This document shows positions 26,680 through 36,055 of a stretch of 64,000 nt of DNA, in pieces. Origin of the DNA: Vibrio vulnificus NBRC 15645 = ATCC 27562 (GTDB taxonomy: Bacteria; Pseudomonadota; Gammaproteobacteria; Enterobacterales; Vibrionaceae); NCBI RefSeq assembly GCF_002224265.1, contig NZ_CP012881.1, positions 682,001-746,000 on the forward strand, given 5' to 3'. The translations under genes and the position numbers were made by a program. The notes beneath the pieces are model-generated. The model was not told where the DNA came from. It searched no databases and was given only the letters and a program-made list of their open reading frames with translations. Position 1 is the stretch's first letter, and each line of letters begins with the position of its first letter.

Positions 26680-29331
26680 TTACTTCACGCTTGTTACTCG
26701 GCTTGCTTTCTCGCCTGTTGCAGACACAGAGCGGATAAAGACTTCACCCTCTACTGCTGGACGAGCACTGTCTGCGTAAGTTAGCCAGTTCTTGCCGTCT
26801 AGCGAGTATTGAAGCGTGACGCCAGGAAACTGAACGTTCATTGCTAGCTTACCCTCTTCGACTTTCGCACCTGGTACAGGTAGGCGGTAGTCGATACCTG
26901 ATTTTTCCAGTTTCGCCAGTTCACGTTGGCCAAGTACGTTGGCAAAGCGGTTGTAGTCTTGGTTTAGTGCAGCCTTGTCTACTAGGTTAGAGCTTTGCGA
27001 GTACTCAACACCCACTTTGTAGTCGTTTTCCCAATCGGCACGGTGCCATGCACGCTCAGCTGCTGCTAGTACGCGAGGGAATACCATGTACTCGTATTGC
27101 TCGTCGTTACGTACTGTCTCAGACCAAAGCTGTGCTGATAGGCCGTAGAAAGGCTTCGCTTCGATTTCACCTTTGCCCGTAAAGCCGTTGCCATCACGGT
27201 CTAAAGAGGTTTCAGCGTTTTGCGGCATGTTCTCTGGCGCAAAGCCGAACATCTTACGCGTGTCTGTTGCACGTGTTGCCCAGTAGTAACCGCGCTCTTT
27301 CGGGTCCACTTCGTATGGCATGTCCATGTACACGTAGTCTGGGTTAGACACGATCACGTCGTAACCTTTCTTCGACCACTCGTACACTGAAGATGTACCG
27401 CCCCAGTACAGAACGTCCCAGAAGTTGACGCGAGTATTTTCTGTTGCGAACGCGTTCTCACCTTCACTGTACTTCAAGCCATCTTGCCACGCTTGGAAGT
27501 TTGGAATGCCCTTCTCGGCCACAATCTTCGATACTTGCTCTGCAAAGTGACTTGGCAGGTGACCAAAATCGCTTACTGTGCCATCGGTAATGAGCGTCTG
27601 ACATTGCGGAGACTGTGCAAATGGCTTGTCTTGCTTAGATAGGTCAATCGTGCCTTTCCAGCTAACTTTGTCTTCTGCGTTAACGTCTTGGAAACCAGCA
27701 CCTAGCTTAATGTTCTTCGCTTCGTCACCACCAAAGTGCCACGTTGTTAGCGGTGCGCCTGCCTCTACATGCATGGCTGCTACTTCTGAAATCACTTTAT
27801 CAACAAAGCGCGTTGACGATTCCATACATGGGTTGATAAAGCTTTGCTTATCGTAGAACTGAACGGTCGTCACGTTGGATGTATCTTGAGGATCCATCAG
27901 ACGGTATTCGTTCGCTTGTGCTTCTTTACCTTCCGCCATGAGACGGTCGTAACGCGCTTCCATCGATACCACTGCAGCACGAGCGTGGGCTGGCATGTCG
28001 ATTTCTGGAATCACTTCGATGTTACGTGCTTTCGCGTATTTCACGATTTCCACGTAGTCTGCTTTGCTAAAGTAGCCAGAGCCAAAGTTGTCTGACGTTG
28101 AACCCGAACCAAGCTGAGGCAATAAACAGCTTTTCTCTTCAACGTCGAAACAACGATTAGCACCCACTTCGGTCAGCTCAGGCAGACCCGGGATTTCTAA
28201 ACGCCAGCCTTCATCGTCCGTTAGGTGAAGGTGTAGTTTGTTCATCTTGTACGCTGCCATTTGGTCTAGCGTGGCAAGAATGGCGTCTTTAGAGTGGAAG
28301 TTACGAGCCACATCCACCATCACGCCACGGTAATCAAAACGAGGCGCGTCTTTCATCGACAGTTGTGGTAGAGAATCCGCATTTTGGCTATCTATCAGGC
28401 CAAAGATAGATTGCACTGCGTAGAAAGCACCAGCTTGGTCAAACGCTTTAATCGCAATACCGTCGCCTTGGATACTCATCTCGTAAGCACCCAATTTTGC
28501 TAATTCACCAGTGAAGTCCGCTGGAACAACCGTGATGCTAACAGGAACATCACCGCGCACATTCACACCGACCACTTCTGCACGATCTTGAATTGCCGAA
28601 AATTGCGCCGCATCAAATACTTCTTTAGGCAGCGCAATACCCGACGCGATATCAACGGTGCCTTTGCCTGCTTCCACAAACAGTGGTGTTGGTAGCAAGG
28701 TGGTTGATACATCTTGTTTTGCTAGATCTTCGTTCTTCTCGAAGCGAGACACGGCACTCGCAAAGACGTTTTTGTCATCTGGCGTACGTTTTAGGTTGTT
28801 ACCTTCAAGACCGGCTACGAAAGACGCTACATCTTCCGTGTTTAGAGAGGCAATCATCTTTGGCTCTGCGTTTGGTGCAGTGACGAAAGCACCAGGCATG
28901 AAATCGGTTTCAAACAGCGTCCAGTATTCGCCAATTAGAGGCAGTACAACTTCTTCACCCGCAGCAAAACCATCAAATTTATCTGTCGGTTCTAATTTGT
29001 GTAGGTCACCCGTGACACGAGAGATTTTGAACTGGTCGTTTTCCACATCTAAAATCAGACGGATGCTGTGAAAGTAAATGGCCCAATCTTTGGCATTGAC
29101 GGCGTCACCTTGATTCACCAGCGTCATATTCACTCGGTTACAAGAAGCCCACTCGGCCCCCATATCACCACAGGCTAGCCCCACGTTCGCACCGTGATTT
29201 GTCATAACTTGGTATTGAATATCCAAATTATCCGCTAATGAATTGACGACACGTTGCTCATCGCTTTGTAATGTAGAGCAACCCGCCAAAGAAGCGATAA
29301 CTGAAGCTGCAATTAAAGTTTGTTTCAACAT
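26680..29331 (-). CDS. chb: Chitobiase / beta-N-acetylhexosaminidase lipoprotein (GH20)
   Basis: Hydrolyses chitobiose and short chitooligosaccharides to GlcNAc. It has 883 residues from the ATG at 29331, the length of V. harveyi chitobiase. An upstream in-frame ATG at 29400 is rejected because the chosen start has a GGGTAAG ribosome binding site and opens straight into the lipoprotein signal MLKQTLIAASVIASLAGC. Domains in order: N-terminal carbohydrate-binding-like domain (about 25-190), GH20b (about 200-330), GH20 barrel from DAPRFDYRGVMVDVARNFHS with the catalytic Asp-Glu pair in TTWHFGGDEAKN, and a C-terminal Ig-like domain. It works downstream of ChiP uptake. Confidence 0.95.
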   Translation of the reverse strand: MLKQTLIAASVIASLAGCSTLQSDEQRVVNSLADNLDIQYQVMTNHGANVGLACGDMGAEWASCNRVNMTLVNQGDAVNAKDWAIYFHSIRLILDVENDQFKISRVTGDLHKLEPTDKFDGFAAGEEVVLPLIGEYWTLFETDFMPGAFVTAPNAEPKMIASLNTEDVASFVAGLEGNNLKRTPDDKNVFASAVSRFEKNEDLAKQDVSTTLLPTPLFVEAGKGTVDIASGIALPKEVFDAAQFSAIQDRAEVVGVNVRGDVPVSITVVPADFTGELAKLGAYEMSIQGDGIAIKAFDQAGAFYAVQSIFGLIDSQNADSLPQLSMKDAPRFDYRGVMVDVARNFHSKDAILATLDQMAAYKMNKLHLHLTDDEGWRLEIPGLPELTEVGANRCFDVEEKSCLLPQLGSGSTSDNFGSGYFSKADYVEIVKYAKARNIEVIPEIDMPAHARAAVVSMEARYDRLMAEGKEAQANEYRLMDPQDTSNVTTVQFYDKQSFINPCMESSTRFVDKVISEVAAMHVEAGAPLTTWHFGGDEAKNIKLGAGFQDVNAEDKVSWKGTIDLSKQDKPFAQSPQCQTLITDGTVSDFGHLPSHFAEQVSKIVAEKGIPNFQAWQDGLKYSEGENAFATENTRVNFWDVLYWGGTSSVYEWSKKGYDVIVSNPDYVYMDMPYEVDPKERGYYWATRATDTRKMFGFAPENMPQNAETSLDRDGNGFTGKGEIEAKPFYGLSAQLWSETVRNDEQYEYMVFPRVLAAAERAWHRADWENDYKVGVEYSQSSNLVDKAALNQDYNRFANVLGQRELAKLEKSGIDYRLPVPGAKVEEGKLAMNVQFPGVTLQYSLDGKNWLTYADSARPAVEGEVFIRSVSATGEKASRVTSVK

Positions 29332-29744
29332 CTTACTTACCCTAAAACTCAGAAAACCAATCCAGCCAAAACGGCTGTTACTTACCAATGCATTCAACAT
29401 ACAGCGAGTTTTTTCTAAGCGTAAAATTAATAAGCAAGAGAAGTGATCTACTTCAAACTGCGAACGAAAACAGAAAATATAAAAACTTTAATTTCAACAA
29501 GTTAAAAGAGACGTTAAATTCGTAATTTCATTTTTGACGACTTTTTATCAAATACAGATCACAAAAACACCGACACAATGGACACTATTGAAAGAAATTT
29601 CCCACAATAGCGACGTGCTTTAAAATTTAAATCATCAGAATTTGACGTTGAAATTGAGTATTTGATCGCACTTTTAGCTCCGTTAACGCTCGTCATTTTT
29701 ATCAAATCAACAAATTTGCCGGAACATTTTTCAGGAAGTAAAAC
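29332..29744. promoter_or_regulatory. AT-rich divergent regulatory region chb / TraB-family gene
   Basis: No gene is visible. A weak CRP-like sequence TCAAATACAGATCACA is at 29548-29563, with only the right arm matching. The motif shared with chiP is at 29668-29688. Confidence 0.4.
29668..29688. promoter_or_regulatory. Motif shared by the chiP and chb upstream regions (copy 2)
   Basis: CGC then ACTTTTAGCTC, two variable bases, then TTAACG, about 340 bp upstream of the chb start. See copy 1 at 23232-23254. Confidence 0.55.
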
Positions 29745-30605
29745 ATGCTCAAATTCGTTACCGTTATTATTGCAATTACCACTCTAGTTCCTACAGCACT
29801 TGCCGAACCGTTAGTGTGGAAAGTGACCAAAGATAAAACGGAATTCAGAATATTAGGCTCGATTCATGTAGGAAGCGATGCACTGTACCCGCTACCCAAT
29901 GAGATAGAAAACGCCATCGCTAACAGCCAAGCCCTCATTGTGGAGGCCGATTTATCGCAATTGAATCAAGTGACTTATCCACCTCAGCGCTATGTCAGTC
30001 AGCAAGTCCTCACCGATGTACAGAAACAGCAGCTGCAACAAATCGCCAATGCGCTTGGTTTGCCCTATCAACAATTGATGCTTGCTCCGCCGTGGGCAAG
30101 CGCCTTAACCATCCAAATGGCTCAAGTACAAAAACTGGGGTATCACTCAGAACTTGGCGTGGATAGCTATCTCATTCAAAAAGCACATCAACATGGTGTT
30201 CCTCTTCATCCGTTGGAAAGTGCGCAATTTCAAATCGATCTACTCACCAAGACACCTCAAGATGGCAAAGAATTGCTGACTAGTGCGCTGTCAGAGTTTA
30301 GTGAAAGTGAGCAGTTACTCTCTTGTTTGGTTGAGAGCTGGCAAAAAGGCGACAAACAAAAACTGGTAGAGTTCGCTAACCTTTCAGAGATCTCCCCTGA
30401 GTTGGAAAAAGCCATGCTGACGGATAGAAATCACGATTGGGTGCAAAAGCTCTCTCAACTAGCTCAGGAGGAGCCAGGGCATTATGCGGTGGTGGTCGGA
30501 GCGTTGCATTTGGTGGGCAAAGAGAATCTCATTGCGCTACTTGAGCAATCTGGTTTTAAAGCAGAGCAACTGACCCAAAGCCAGCCTGCGCAATGCCATT
30601 TCTAA
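29745..30605 (+). CDS. TraB/GumN-family protein, periplasmic
   Basis: It has 286 residues with signal peptide MLKFVTVIIAITTLVPTALA. The TraB/PrgY/GumN family motifs are present: LGSIHVGSDALYPLP near the N-terminus, LIVEADLS, ELGVDSYLIQKA, LHPLESAQFQ and C-terminal YAVVVGALHLVGKENL. The family has a conserved GxxH pair proposed to bind metal. The substrate in Vibrio is unknown. It is preceded by CAGGAAG and transcribed alone, divergent from chb. Confidence 0.85.
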   Translation: MLKFVTVIIAITTLVPTALAEPLVWKVTKDKTEFRILGSIHVGSDALYPLPNEIENAIANSQALIVEADLSQLNQVTYPPQRYVSQQVLTDVQKQQLQQIANALGLPYQQLMLAPPWASALTIQMAQVQKLGYHSELGVDSYLIQKAHQHGVPLHPLESAQFQIDLLTKTPQDGKELLTSALSEFSESEQLLSCLVESWQKGDKQKLVEFANLSEISPELEKAMLTDRNHDWVQKLSQLAQEEPGHYAVVVGALHLVGKENLIALLEQSGFKAEQLTQSQPAQCHF

Positions 30606-30630
30606 TTTTGGCTACCTCATAACACCTAGT

Positions 30631-31374
30631 TCAACATCAGCGAGCAAACTTTGTCTAAAACTAAAACGACGAAAGCCTGCTAAAAAGCAGGCTTTCTTAA
30701 AGTGGTCGGTGAAGAGGAATTCGATCGGACTGGCGTTCCAGCCCCCGTTCTCTACAACCAAAACATTGCAAAAAGGCCCTACTTTTCTGCAGGGCCTTTT
30801 CTTAATATGGCCGGTGAAGAGCCATATTCTAACGTCAGGCGAACCCCACGAGGTTCAACATCAGTAAGCAAGCTTTGTCTAAAGCCAAAACGACGAAAGC
30901 CTGCTAAAAAGCAGGCTTTCTTAAAGTGGTCGGTGAAGAGGAATTCGATCGGACTGGCGTTCCAGCCCCCGTTCTCTACAACCAAAACATTGCAAAAAGG
31001 CCCTACATTTCTGCAGGGCCTTTTCTTAATATGGCCGGTGAAGAGCCATATTCTAACGTCAGGCGAACCCCACGAGGTTCAACATCAGTAAGCAAGCTTT
31101 GTCTAAAGCCAAAACGACGAAAGCCTGCTAAAAAGCAGGCTTTCTTAAAGTGGTCGGTGAAGAGGAATTCGATCGGACTGGCGTTCCAGCCCCCGTTCTC
31201 TACAACCAAAACATTGCAAAAAGGCCCTACTTTTCTGCAGGGCCTTTTCTTAATATGGCCGGTGAAGAGCCATATTCTAACGTCAGGCGAACCCCACGAG
31301 GTTCAACATCAGTAAGCAAGCTTTGTCTAAAGCCAAAACGACGAAAGCCTGCTAAAAAGCAGGCTTTCTTAAAG
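30631..31374 (-). repeat. Tandem 224-bp repeats downstream of tRNA-Pro, each ending in a tRNA-Pro 3' end
   Basis: There are three nearly identical units at 30703-30926, 30927-31150 and 31151-31374, plus a 72-bp partial unit at 30631-30702. Units differ by a single base seen near 31005. Read on the minus strand, every unit ends in a 22-nt copy of the tRNA-Pro 3' end (TCGAATTCCTCTTCACCGAC plus CA) with one mismatch to the true gene. A second partial copy (CTCTTCACCGGCCA) lies mid-unit. Each of the two tRNA-like ends is followed by a hairpin. The layout resembles the tyrT/rtT repeats of E. coli. Confidence 0.93.
31343..31368 (-). terminator. Hairpin directly after tRNA-Pro (repeated in every unit)
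   Basis: GAAAGCCTGC and GCAGGCTTTC pair over 10 bp with a 6-nt loop, starting 7 nt after the tRNA-Pro CCA. The tail is weak (GTCGTTTTGG), so readthrough into the repeats is plausible. Copies occur at about 31119, 30895 and 30671. Confidence 0.65.
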
Positions 31375-31451
<77 letters not shown>

Positions 31452-31490
31452 AGATGTTTTACAGAAACTTTGTTCCGTCAACGGATGCGT

Positions 31491-31518
31491 ATATTACGGA
31501 TTCTGACTGACGACGCAA
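31491..31518 (-). promoter_or_regulatory. Putative promoter of tRNA-Pro
   Basis: The minus strand has TTGCGT, 16 nt, TAATAT, about 40 bp upstream of the tRNA. Confidence 0.55.
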
Positions 31519-31636
31519 GAGCTAAGCGCAGTTTTTTTGTAATAAATTATCCGTTTGCTCATTCCGCCATCAGTAGCACATAAAATGTGAGCAGAAACAC
31601 ACCAATAAAAACATATCGTTAACTTATGCAACACAA

Positions 31637-31650
31637 TTGATCCAGATCAG
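31637..31650 (+). promoter_or_regulatory. Putative FNR box upstream of the DUF3149 small gene
   Basis: TTGATCCAGATCAG matches the FNR consensus TTGAT-N4-ATCAA at 9 of 10 positions, 58 bp before the start codon. This suggests oxygen-responsive control; a CRP-family relative could also use it. Confidence 0.5.
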
Positions 31651-31707
31651 TGTGCAAAATAGCACCAGCTTTTAACTTTACCCTGTCTTCACACTTTGGA
31701 GGAAACC

Positions 31708-31848
31708 ATGGACTTTTGGCTCGATTTGCTATTCGGTAATGCGGTAGGACTTTCTTCAATGATTGTCATATTTGGTGCACTAGGTCTAATGCTGTTTTAC
31801 GGCGGTTTCATCGTTTACAAGGTCATGAATGACAAATCTCCTCACTAG
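31708..31848 (+). CDS. 46-residue single-pass membrane protein, DUF3149-like
   Basis: A small gene starting at ATG 31708, preceded by GGAGGAA. Translation begins MDFWLDLLFGNAVGLSSMIV and continues into a hydrophobic segment (IFGALGLMLFYGGFIVYKV), ending NDKSPH. The WxDLLFGN-VGL N-terminus and single transmembrane helix match the DUF3149 family of small proteobacterial membrane proteins of unknown function. The FNR-like box upstream hints at a link to respiration. A terminator follows. Confidence 0.8.
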   Translation: MDFWLDLLFGNAVGLSSMIVIFGALGLMLFYGGFIVYKVMNDKSPH

Positions 31849-31889
31849 ATATCGCCAAGCTCTATAATCTTTTTATAGAAACGCTTTGC

Positions 31890-31923
31890 ACCGGAATGGG
31901 TTTTCTGCCTGTTCCGGTTTTTT
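31890..31923 (+). terminator. Terminator after the DUF3149 gene
   Basis: ACCGGAA...TTCCGGT stem followed by six T. Confidence 0.85.
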
Positions 31924-31998
31924 ATTCTCTGGGTTGATCGTTTCCCCCCAACCGTTGGTATACTCCTGCAACCATTAATCAAGCTTTGAGATGCCGTT

Positions 31999-32580
31999 AT
32001 GTCTCACGACGATGATTTCGAACTTTTCCAACAAATGATGGGGGATGTAAAGCCCATCACTCATGACACCGCTGAACACAAGAAAAAACACCACGTCAGC
32101 GAATCTCAATTGGCGCGGCGCGAAGCGGCGATTTGGCTCACCGAGGATAATCCGGAACACCTCAGTCTTGATCACGCTGAAATGCTCAAACCTGATGACA
32201 TGGTGGAGTTTAAAAGAGATGGCGTACAAGATGGTGTCTATCGTAAATTGCGTTTAGGCAAGTACCCCATCCAAGCCAGGCTAGACCTGCATAAGAAATC
32301 GCTCAAAGAAGCACGAGATGAACTGGTGCGCTTCCTCAAACAATGCATGAAAATGGACATTCGCACCGTCGTGATCGCTCATGGTCGAGGCGAGCTATCC
32401 GCTCCCCCAGCCAAGATGAAGAGTTTTGTCACGACATGGTTAATGCAGATTAAAGAAGTGCAATGTTGCCACAGTGCGCAGCGTTTTCATGGCGGAACTG
32501 GCGCTCTCTACGTTTTGCTGCAGAAAAGTGCCGACAAAAAACTCGAGAATCGAGAACGTCATCAAAAACGCTTAGGCTAA
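31999..32580 (+). CDS. smrA: Smr-domain endonuclease SmrA
   Basis: It has 193 residues. The C-terminal Smr domain (about 92-180) begins with the LDLHKKSLKEARDELVRFL motif and contains VVIAHGRGELSAPPAKMKSF and HGGTGALYVLL, the conserved HGxG and GGxGA-type motifs of MutS2-related nucleases. The domain layout and N-terminus fit SmrA rather than the ribosome-rescue nuclease SmrB, though the paralog choice is less certain. It has its own promoter region after a terminator. Confidence 0.85.
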   Translation: MSHDDDFELFQQMMGDVKPITHDTAEHKKKHHVSESQLARREAAIWLTEDNPEHLSLDHAEMLKPDDMVEFKRDGVQDGVYRKLRLGKYPIQARLDLHKKSLKEARDELVRFLKQCMKMDIRTVVIAHGRGELSAPPAKMKSFVTTWLMQIKEVQCCHSAQRFHGGTGALYVLLQKSADKKLENRERHQKRLG

Positions 32581-32677
32581 CATTTATTCAGTGCTAGAAT
32601 GCACGCCCTAATTTCCCTTACAACCAGTAAGGGAGTGAACAATACAACGCCGTTGTGAAACGTTAAGAGAGAACAAC

Positions 32678-33721
32678 ATGTCCCAAGATAACGCTAAACG
32701 CCTTAATAAATACATCAGTGAAACTGGTTTTTGCTCACGCCGCGAAGCCGATAAACTCATCGAGCAAGGTCGCGTCACCATCAATGGCAAACAGCCAGAA
32801 ATGGGCACCAAGGTCTTGCCTGGTGACGACGTTTGTGTAGATGGAAAGCCTGTCGCGGCAAAGGAAAAACCGGTCTACATCGCGCTGAATAAACCCACTG
32901 GCATTACCTGCACTACTGAACGCAACATTCCGGGCAATATCGTTGATTTTATTGGGCATAAGAAGCGCATTTTCCCAATTGGTCGATTGGACAAACCTTC
33001 AGACGGTCTGATTTTCCTAACCAATGATGGGGATATTGTTAATAAGATTCTCCGTGCGGGTAACCACCACGAAAAAGAGTATGTGGTGCGAGTGGATAAA
33101 CCCATTACGCCTGAATTTATTAAAGCAATGTCGAGCGGTGTCAATATTCTCGATACCGTAACCTTGCCGTGCAAAGTCACACAGGAAACCAAGTTCTCCT
33201 TCCGTATTGTTTTAACCCAAGGTTTGAACCGCCAGATCCGCCGTATGTGTGAAGCACTCGGCTATGAAGTGTTTAAACTGCGTCGTGTGCGCATTATGAA
33301 CATTTCACTCGACGGCATTCCGAATGGTAAGTGGCGTTATCTCACAGACGATGAGGTGACTGAGATCCTTGCGATGTGTGAAGGCTCGGTTGGCACCGAA
33401 GAAGCCTCTCGCGTTGACGCCAAAGGCCGCCGTATTCGCAAAGCCACTGACGCTAAACTGTTTGACAGCCGTGAGGAAAATCAAACCTCTACTGCACGTC
33501 GCAACCAAAAACAACGCACTTTCAAAGGCAACAATGCCGATGAGTTTCGTCATGCGCCAAATTCGAAAAAAGCGCAGCAAAGAAAGCAGCAGGATGGCGA
33601 TAAACCGCGTTTTGAAAAAACAAAGCGCCAAGAGCAAGCTGGAAAAGCACCGCGATATGATAATCCCAACGCGGCAAAACCCGTCAAACGTACCGGCGGC
33701 ACTTTGACTCTGAAGAAATAA
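32678..33721 (+). CDS. rluF: 23S rRNA pseudouridine(2604) synthase RluF
   Basis: It has 347 residues. An N-terminal S4 RNA-binding domain ([20 protein letters not shown]) precedes the RsuA-type catalytic domain with [20 protein letters not shown], whose Asp is the catalytic residue, and [21 protein letters not shown] long basic, disordered C-terminal tail (about 250-347, rich in Lys, Arg, Gln) is common in marine homologs. RluF versus RluB/RsuA was decided by S4 and core similarity. Confidence 0.9.
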   Translation: MSQDNAKRLNKYISETGFCSRREADKLIEQGRVTINGKQPEMGTKVLPGDDVCVDGKPVAAKEKPVYIALNKPTGITCTTERNIPGNIVDFIGHKKRIFPIGRLDKPSDGLIFLTNDGDIVNKILRAGNHHEKEYVVRVDKPITPEFIKAMSSGVNILDTVTLPCKVTQETKFSFRIVLTQGLNRQIRRMCEALGYEVFKLRRVRIMNISLDGIPNGKWRYLTDDEVTEILAMCEGSVGTEEASRVDAKGRRIRKATDAKLFDSREENQTSTARRNQKQRTFKGNNADEFRHAPNSKKAQQRKQQDGDKPRFEKTKRQEQAGKAPRYDNPNAAKPVKRTGGTLTLKK

Positions 33722-33740
33722 CGCTACTCGCAACCATTGA

Positions 33741-33769
33741 AAAGGACGCTCCTACGAGCGTCCTTTTTT
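33741..33769 (+). terminator. Terminator after rluF
   Basis: AAAGGACGCTC, a 4-nt loop, GAGCGTCCTTT and a T run. Confidence 0.9.
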
Positions 33770-33814
33770 GATCACCACACGGTTTCACGCATCAAGTGTC
33801 ATTCACCAAAGGAA

Positions 33815-34294
33815 CTATGCCTCTAGACAGAGTTCAGCAAAATGCCCTCTAGTGAGCATCAGTAAATCTTGGGGGGCTAACTCGATCTCCAAACCACGCT
33901 TACCAGCACTAACACAAATGGTCTCTTGTTGCTCTGCACTCCTATGAAGAAAGGTGGGCAGAGCTTTCTTTTGCCCCAACGGACTAATACCGCCCACGAC
34001 ATATCCCGTGGTTTTTTGCGCGATTTCTGGGTCCGCCATATCGGCTTTTTTGCCATTAGCGGCTTTCGCTGCCAATTTTAGATTGAGCTTTTGATCAACG
34101 GGGATGATCGCTACCGCCAAGTTTTTTGCTTCGCCATTTAAGCAAAACAGTAATGTTTTAAAGACTTTTTTTGGATCTTGCCCAAGCACTTCTGCCGCTT
34201 CCAAACCATAGCTTGTCGCTCGTGGATCGTGCTGATATTCGTGGATGGTATGAGGAACTTTCTTTTTCTTGGCAAGATTGATAGCCGGAGTCAT
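33815..34294 (-). CDS. ybaK: Cys-tRNA(Pro)/Cys-tRNA(Cys) deacylase YbaK
   Basis: Trans-editing enzyme that removes cysteine from mischarged tRNA-Pro. It has 159 residues. It carries family features TSYGLEAAEVLGQDPKKVFK with the conserved Lys of the active site, and TGYVVGGISPLGQKKALPTF. It is a monocistronic gene on the minus strand. Confidence 0.93.
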   Translation of the reverse strand: MTPAINLAKKKKVPHTIHEYQHDPRATSYGLEAAEVLGQDPKKVFKTLLFCLNGEAKNLAVAIIPVDQKLNLKLAAKAANGKKADMADPEIAQKTTGYVVGGISPLGQKKALPTFLHRSAEQQETICVSAGKRGLEIELAPQDLLMLTRGHFAELCLEA

Positions 34295-34316
34295 TGTCTT
34301 TCTCCTGTATAAACAA

Positions 34317-34347
34317 AAAGCGCTATCCCAGATCGGAATAGCGCTTT
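34317..34347 (-). terminator. Terminator after nutA
   Basis: AAAGCGCTAT and ATAGCGCTTT form a 10-bp stem. On the minus strand a TTTTTG tail follows. It lies between nutA and ybaK. Confidence 0.8.
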
Positions 34348-34393
34348 AGTTAAAGATATCAGCGAGATTGAGTCAAACTCTTTCTCTTATCGA

Positions 34394-36055
34394 TTATTTG
34401 TAAACAATCTCACCGTTTGGCGCGAACTTGTTCACATCGATTGGGCTGTTCTTCTCTAGGAACTCTTTCAGTACTTCAGCATCCACAAAACCAGTGTTCA
34501 CGTAACCAGGGTGGCCAGTCAGTTTAGGGTAACCATCACCACCAGCGGCGTTGTAGCTCGGTACGGTGAAGCGGTAAGTTTCGTCTAGACGAAGCTGTTT
34601 GCCACCAATGAATACGTTCGATACTTTGCCGTTAGCCACTGTCATGGAGATACCAGCGAACTGCGCGTAAGCACCTGAATCAACAGGTTTCGTTGCAACT
34701 ACGTTTAGGTAGTCCAGCACTTCTTTACCCGTCATATCAGTGTAAGTCAGGATGTTTGCAAAAGGCTGAACGGTAAGAACGTCTTTGTAAGTCACTTCGC
34801 CTGCTTCAATCGAGTCACGCACGCCACCTGAGTTCATCACTGCGAAGTCAGCTTTTGCACGCTCCATGTGTGATACGGCAATCAGACGGCCTAGGTTAGT
34901 TTGCTGGAAGCGAACCACGTTACGGTCACCTTCAAGCTTGCCATTCGTGTCTGCAATCTTCACGTTGAGTTGCTCTTGACCTTTCTCTTGGTAAGGACGT
35001 AGGAACTCTAGCAATGCATCATCTTCTTTAATTTCACTTTCGATGAACACGCGCTGGCTCTTACCATCCACTTCCACTTTCTTCTTCAAGTTAACTGGAA
35101 TCAGATCGTAGCTCACCATGCGTAGTTCACCATTACGGAACTCGTAATCCGCACGGCCAACATATTTACCCCACTCGTGCGCCTGCACGATGTAAGTACC
35201 GTTTTGTTGGTCTGGCTTACACTCGTCTGCTGGTTTGAAGTTTTTCTTCACCACATTTGGCGCTTCCATACAAACCGGCTCTTGCGAGTGACCACCGACG
35301 ATCATGTCTAGGTCACCTTCATTTAGGTAACGAGCCAATGCAACATCGCCAGGAGCGTTGATGCCACGCTTACCATCTTCGTAGTGACCCATGTGCGTCA
35401 CTGCGAAAATCAAATCTGGTTTTTCTGTTTCTTTCAGCTCAGCAATCAGCTTCTTCGCTTCTTCCTTCGGATCACGGAAGTCAATGGCGCCGATGAATTC
35501 AGGGTTGCCTAGCTTAGCCGTGTCTTCGGTTGTTAGACCGATAACCGCAATTTTGATACCTTGCTTATCGAACATCTCGTAAGCTTGGAACATGCGCTCG
35601 CCGGTTTTCTTGTCGTAAATATTGGCAGACAGCATTGGGAAGTTAGCCCACTCTTTCTGCTTCATCAGTACGTCTAGAGGATTGTCAAACTCATGGTTAC
35701 CCAGCGCCATTGCGTCGTAACCGATTTTGCTCATGCCTTTGAAATCAGGCTCAGCATCTTGAAGATCTGACTCAGGAACACCTGTGTTGATATCACCGCC
35801 TGAAAGTAGCAGTACGCTGCCGCCTTCCGCTTGGATTTCAGCACGCAACTCATCGATCAGAGTTTTGCGAGCTGCCATACCGTACTCACCGTATTTGTTT
35901 TGCCAGAAACGGCCGTGGTGGTCGTTCGTGTGCAGTACTGTCAGTTTGTAAGTTGTATCTGCTGCCCATTCTTGAGTTGGCTGAGTTGCACAACCCGCCA
36001 GAGTTGCCAGAATAGCTGCGCTAAGCGCGGTTTTTACAATCAGGCGTTGCTTCAT
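34394..36055 (-). CDS. nutA: 5'-nucleotidase lipoprotein NutA (UshA family)
   Basis: Surface or periplasm-facing nucleotidase for nucleotide scavenging. It has 553 residues from the ATG at 36055, which is spaced correctly from AAAAGG; earlier in-frame starts at 36061 and 36088 are less likely. Lipoprotein signal: MKQRLIVKTALSAAILATLA then GC. Metallophosphatase motifs: VLHTNDHHGRF, SGGDINTG, ALGNHEFDN and VGGHSQ. The C-terminal substrate domain has PSYNAAGGDGYP. It matches the membrane-bound Vibrio 5'-nucleotidase described as NutA. Confidence 0.93.
   Translation of the reverse strand: MKQRLIVKTALSAAILATLAGCATQPTQEWAADTTYKLTVLHTNDHHGRFWQNKYGEYGMAARKTLIDELRAEIQAEGGSVLLLSGGDINTGVPESDLQDAEPDFKGMSKIGYDAMALGNHEFDNPLDVLMKQKEWANFPMLSANIYDKKTGERMFQAYEMFDKQGIKIAVIGLTTEDTAKLGNPEFIGAIDFRDPKEEAKKLIAELKETEKPDLIFAVTHMGHYEDGKRGINAPGDVALARYLNEGDLDMIVGGHSQEPVCMEAPNVVKKNFKPADECKPDQQNGTYIVQAHEWGKYVGRADYEFRNGELRMVSYDLIPVNLKKKVEVDGKSQRVFIESEIKEDDALLEFLRPYQEKGQEQLNVKIADTNGKLEGDRNVVRFQQTNLGRLIAVSHMERAKADFAVMNSGGVRDSIEAGEVTYKDVLTVQPFANILTYTDMTGKEVLDYLNVVATKPVDSGAYAQFAGISMTVANGKVSNVFIGGKQLRLDETYRFTVPSYNAAGGDGYPKLTGHPGYVNTGFVDAEVLKEFLEKNSPIDVNKFAPNGEIVYK

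Noticed and set aside
29548..29563. CRP site upstream of chb (TCAAATACAGATCACA)
   Set aside because: Only the right half matches the consensus; kept as a note in the region entry, not as a separate feature.
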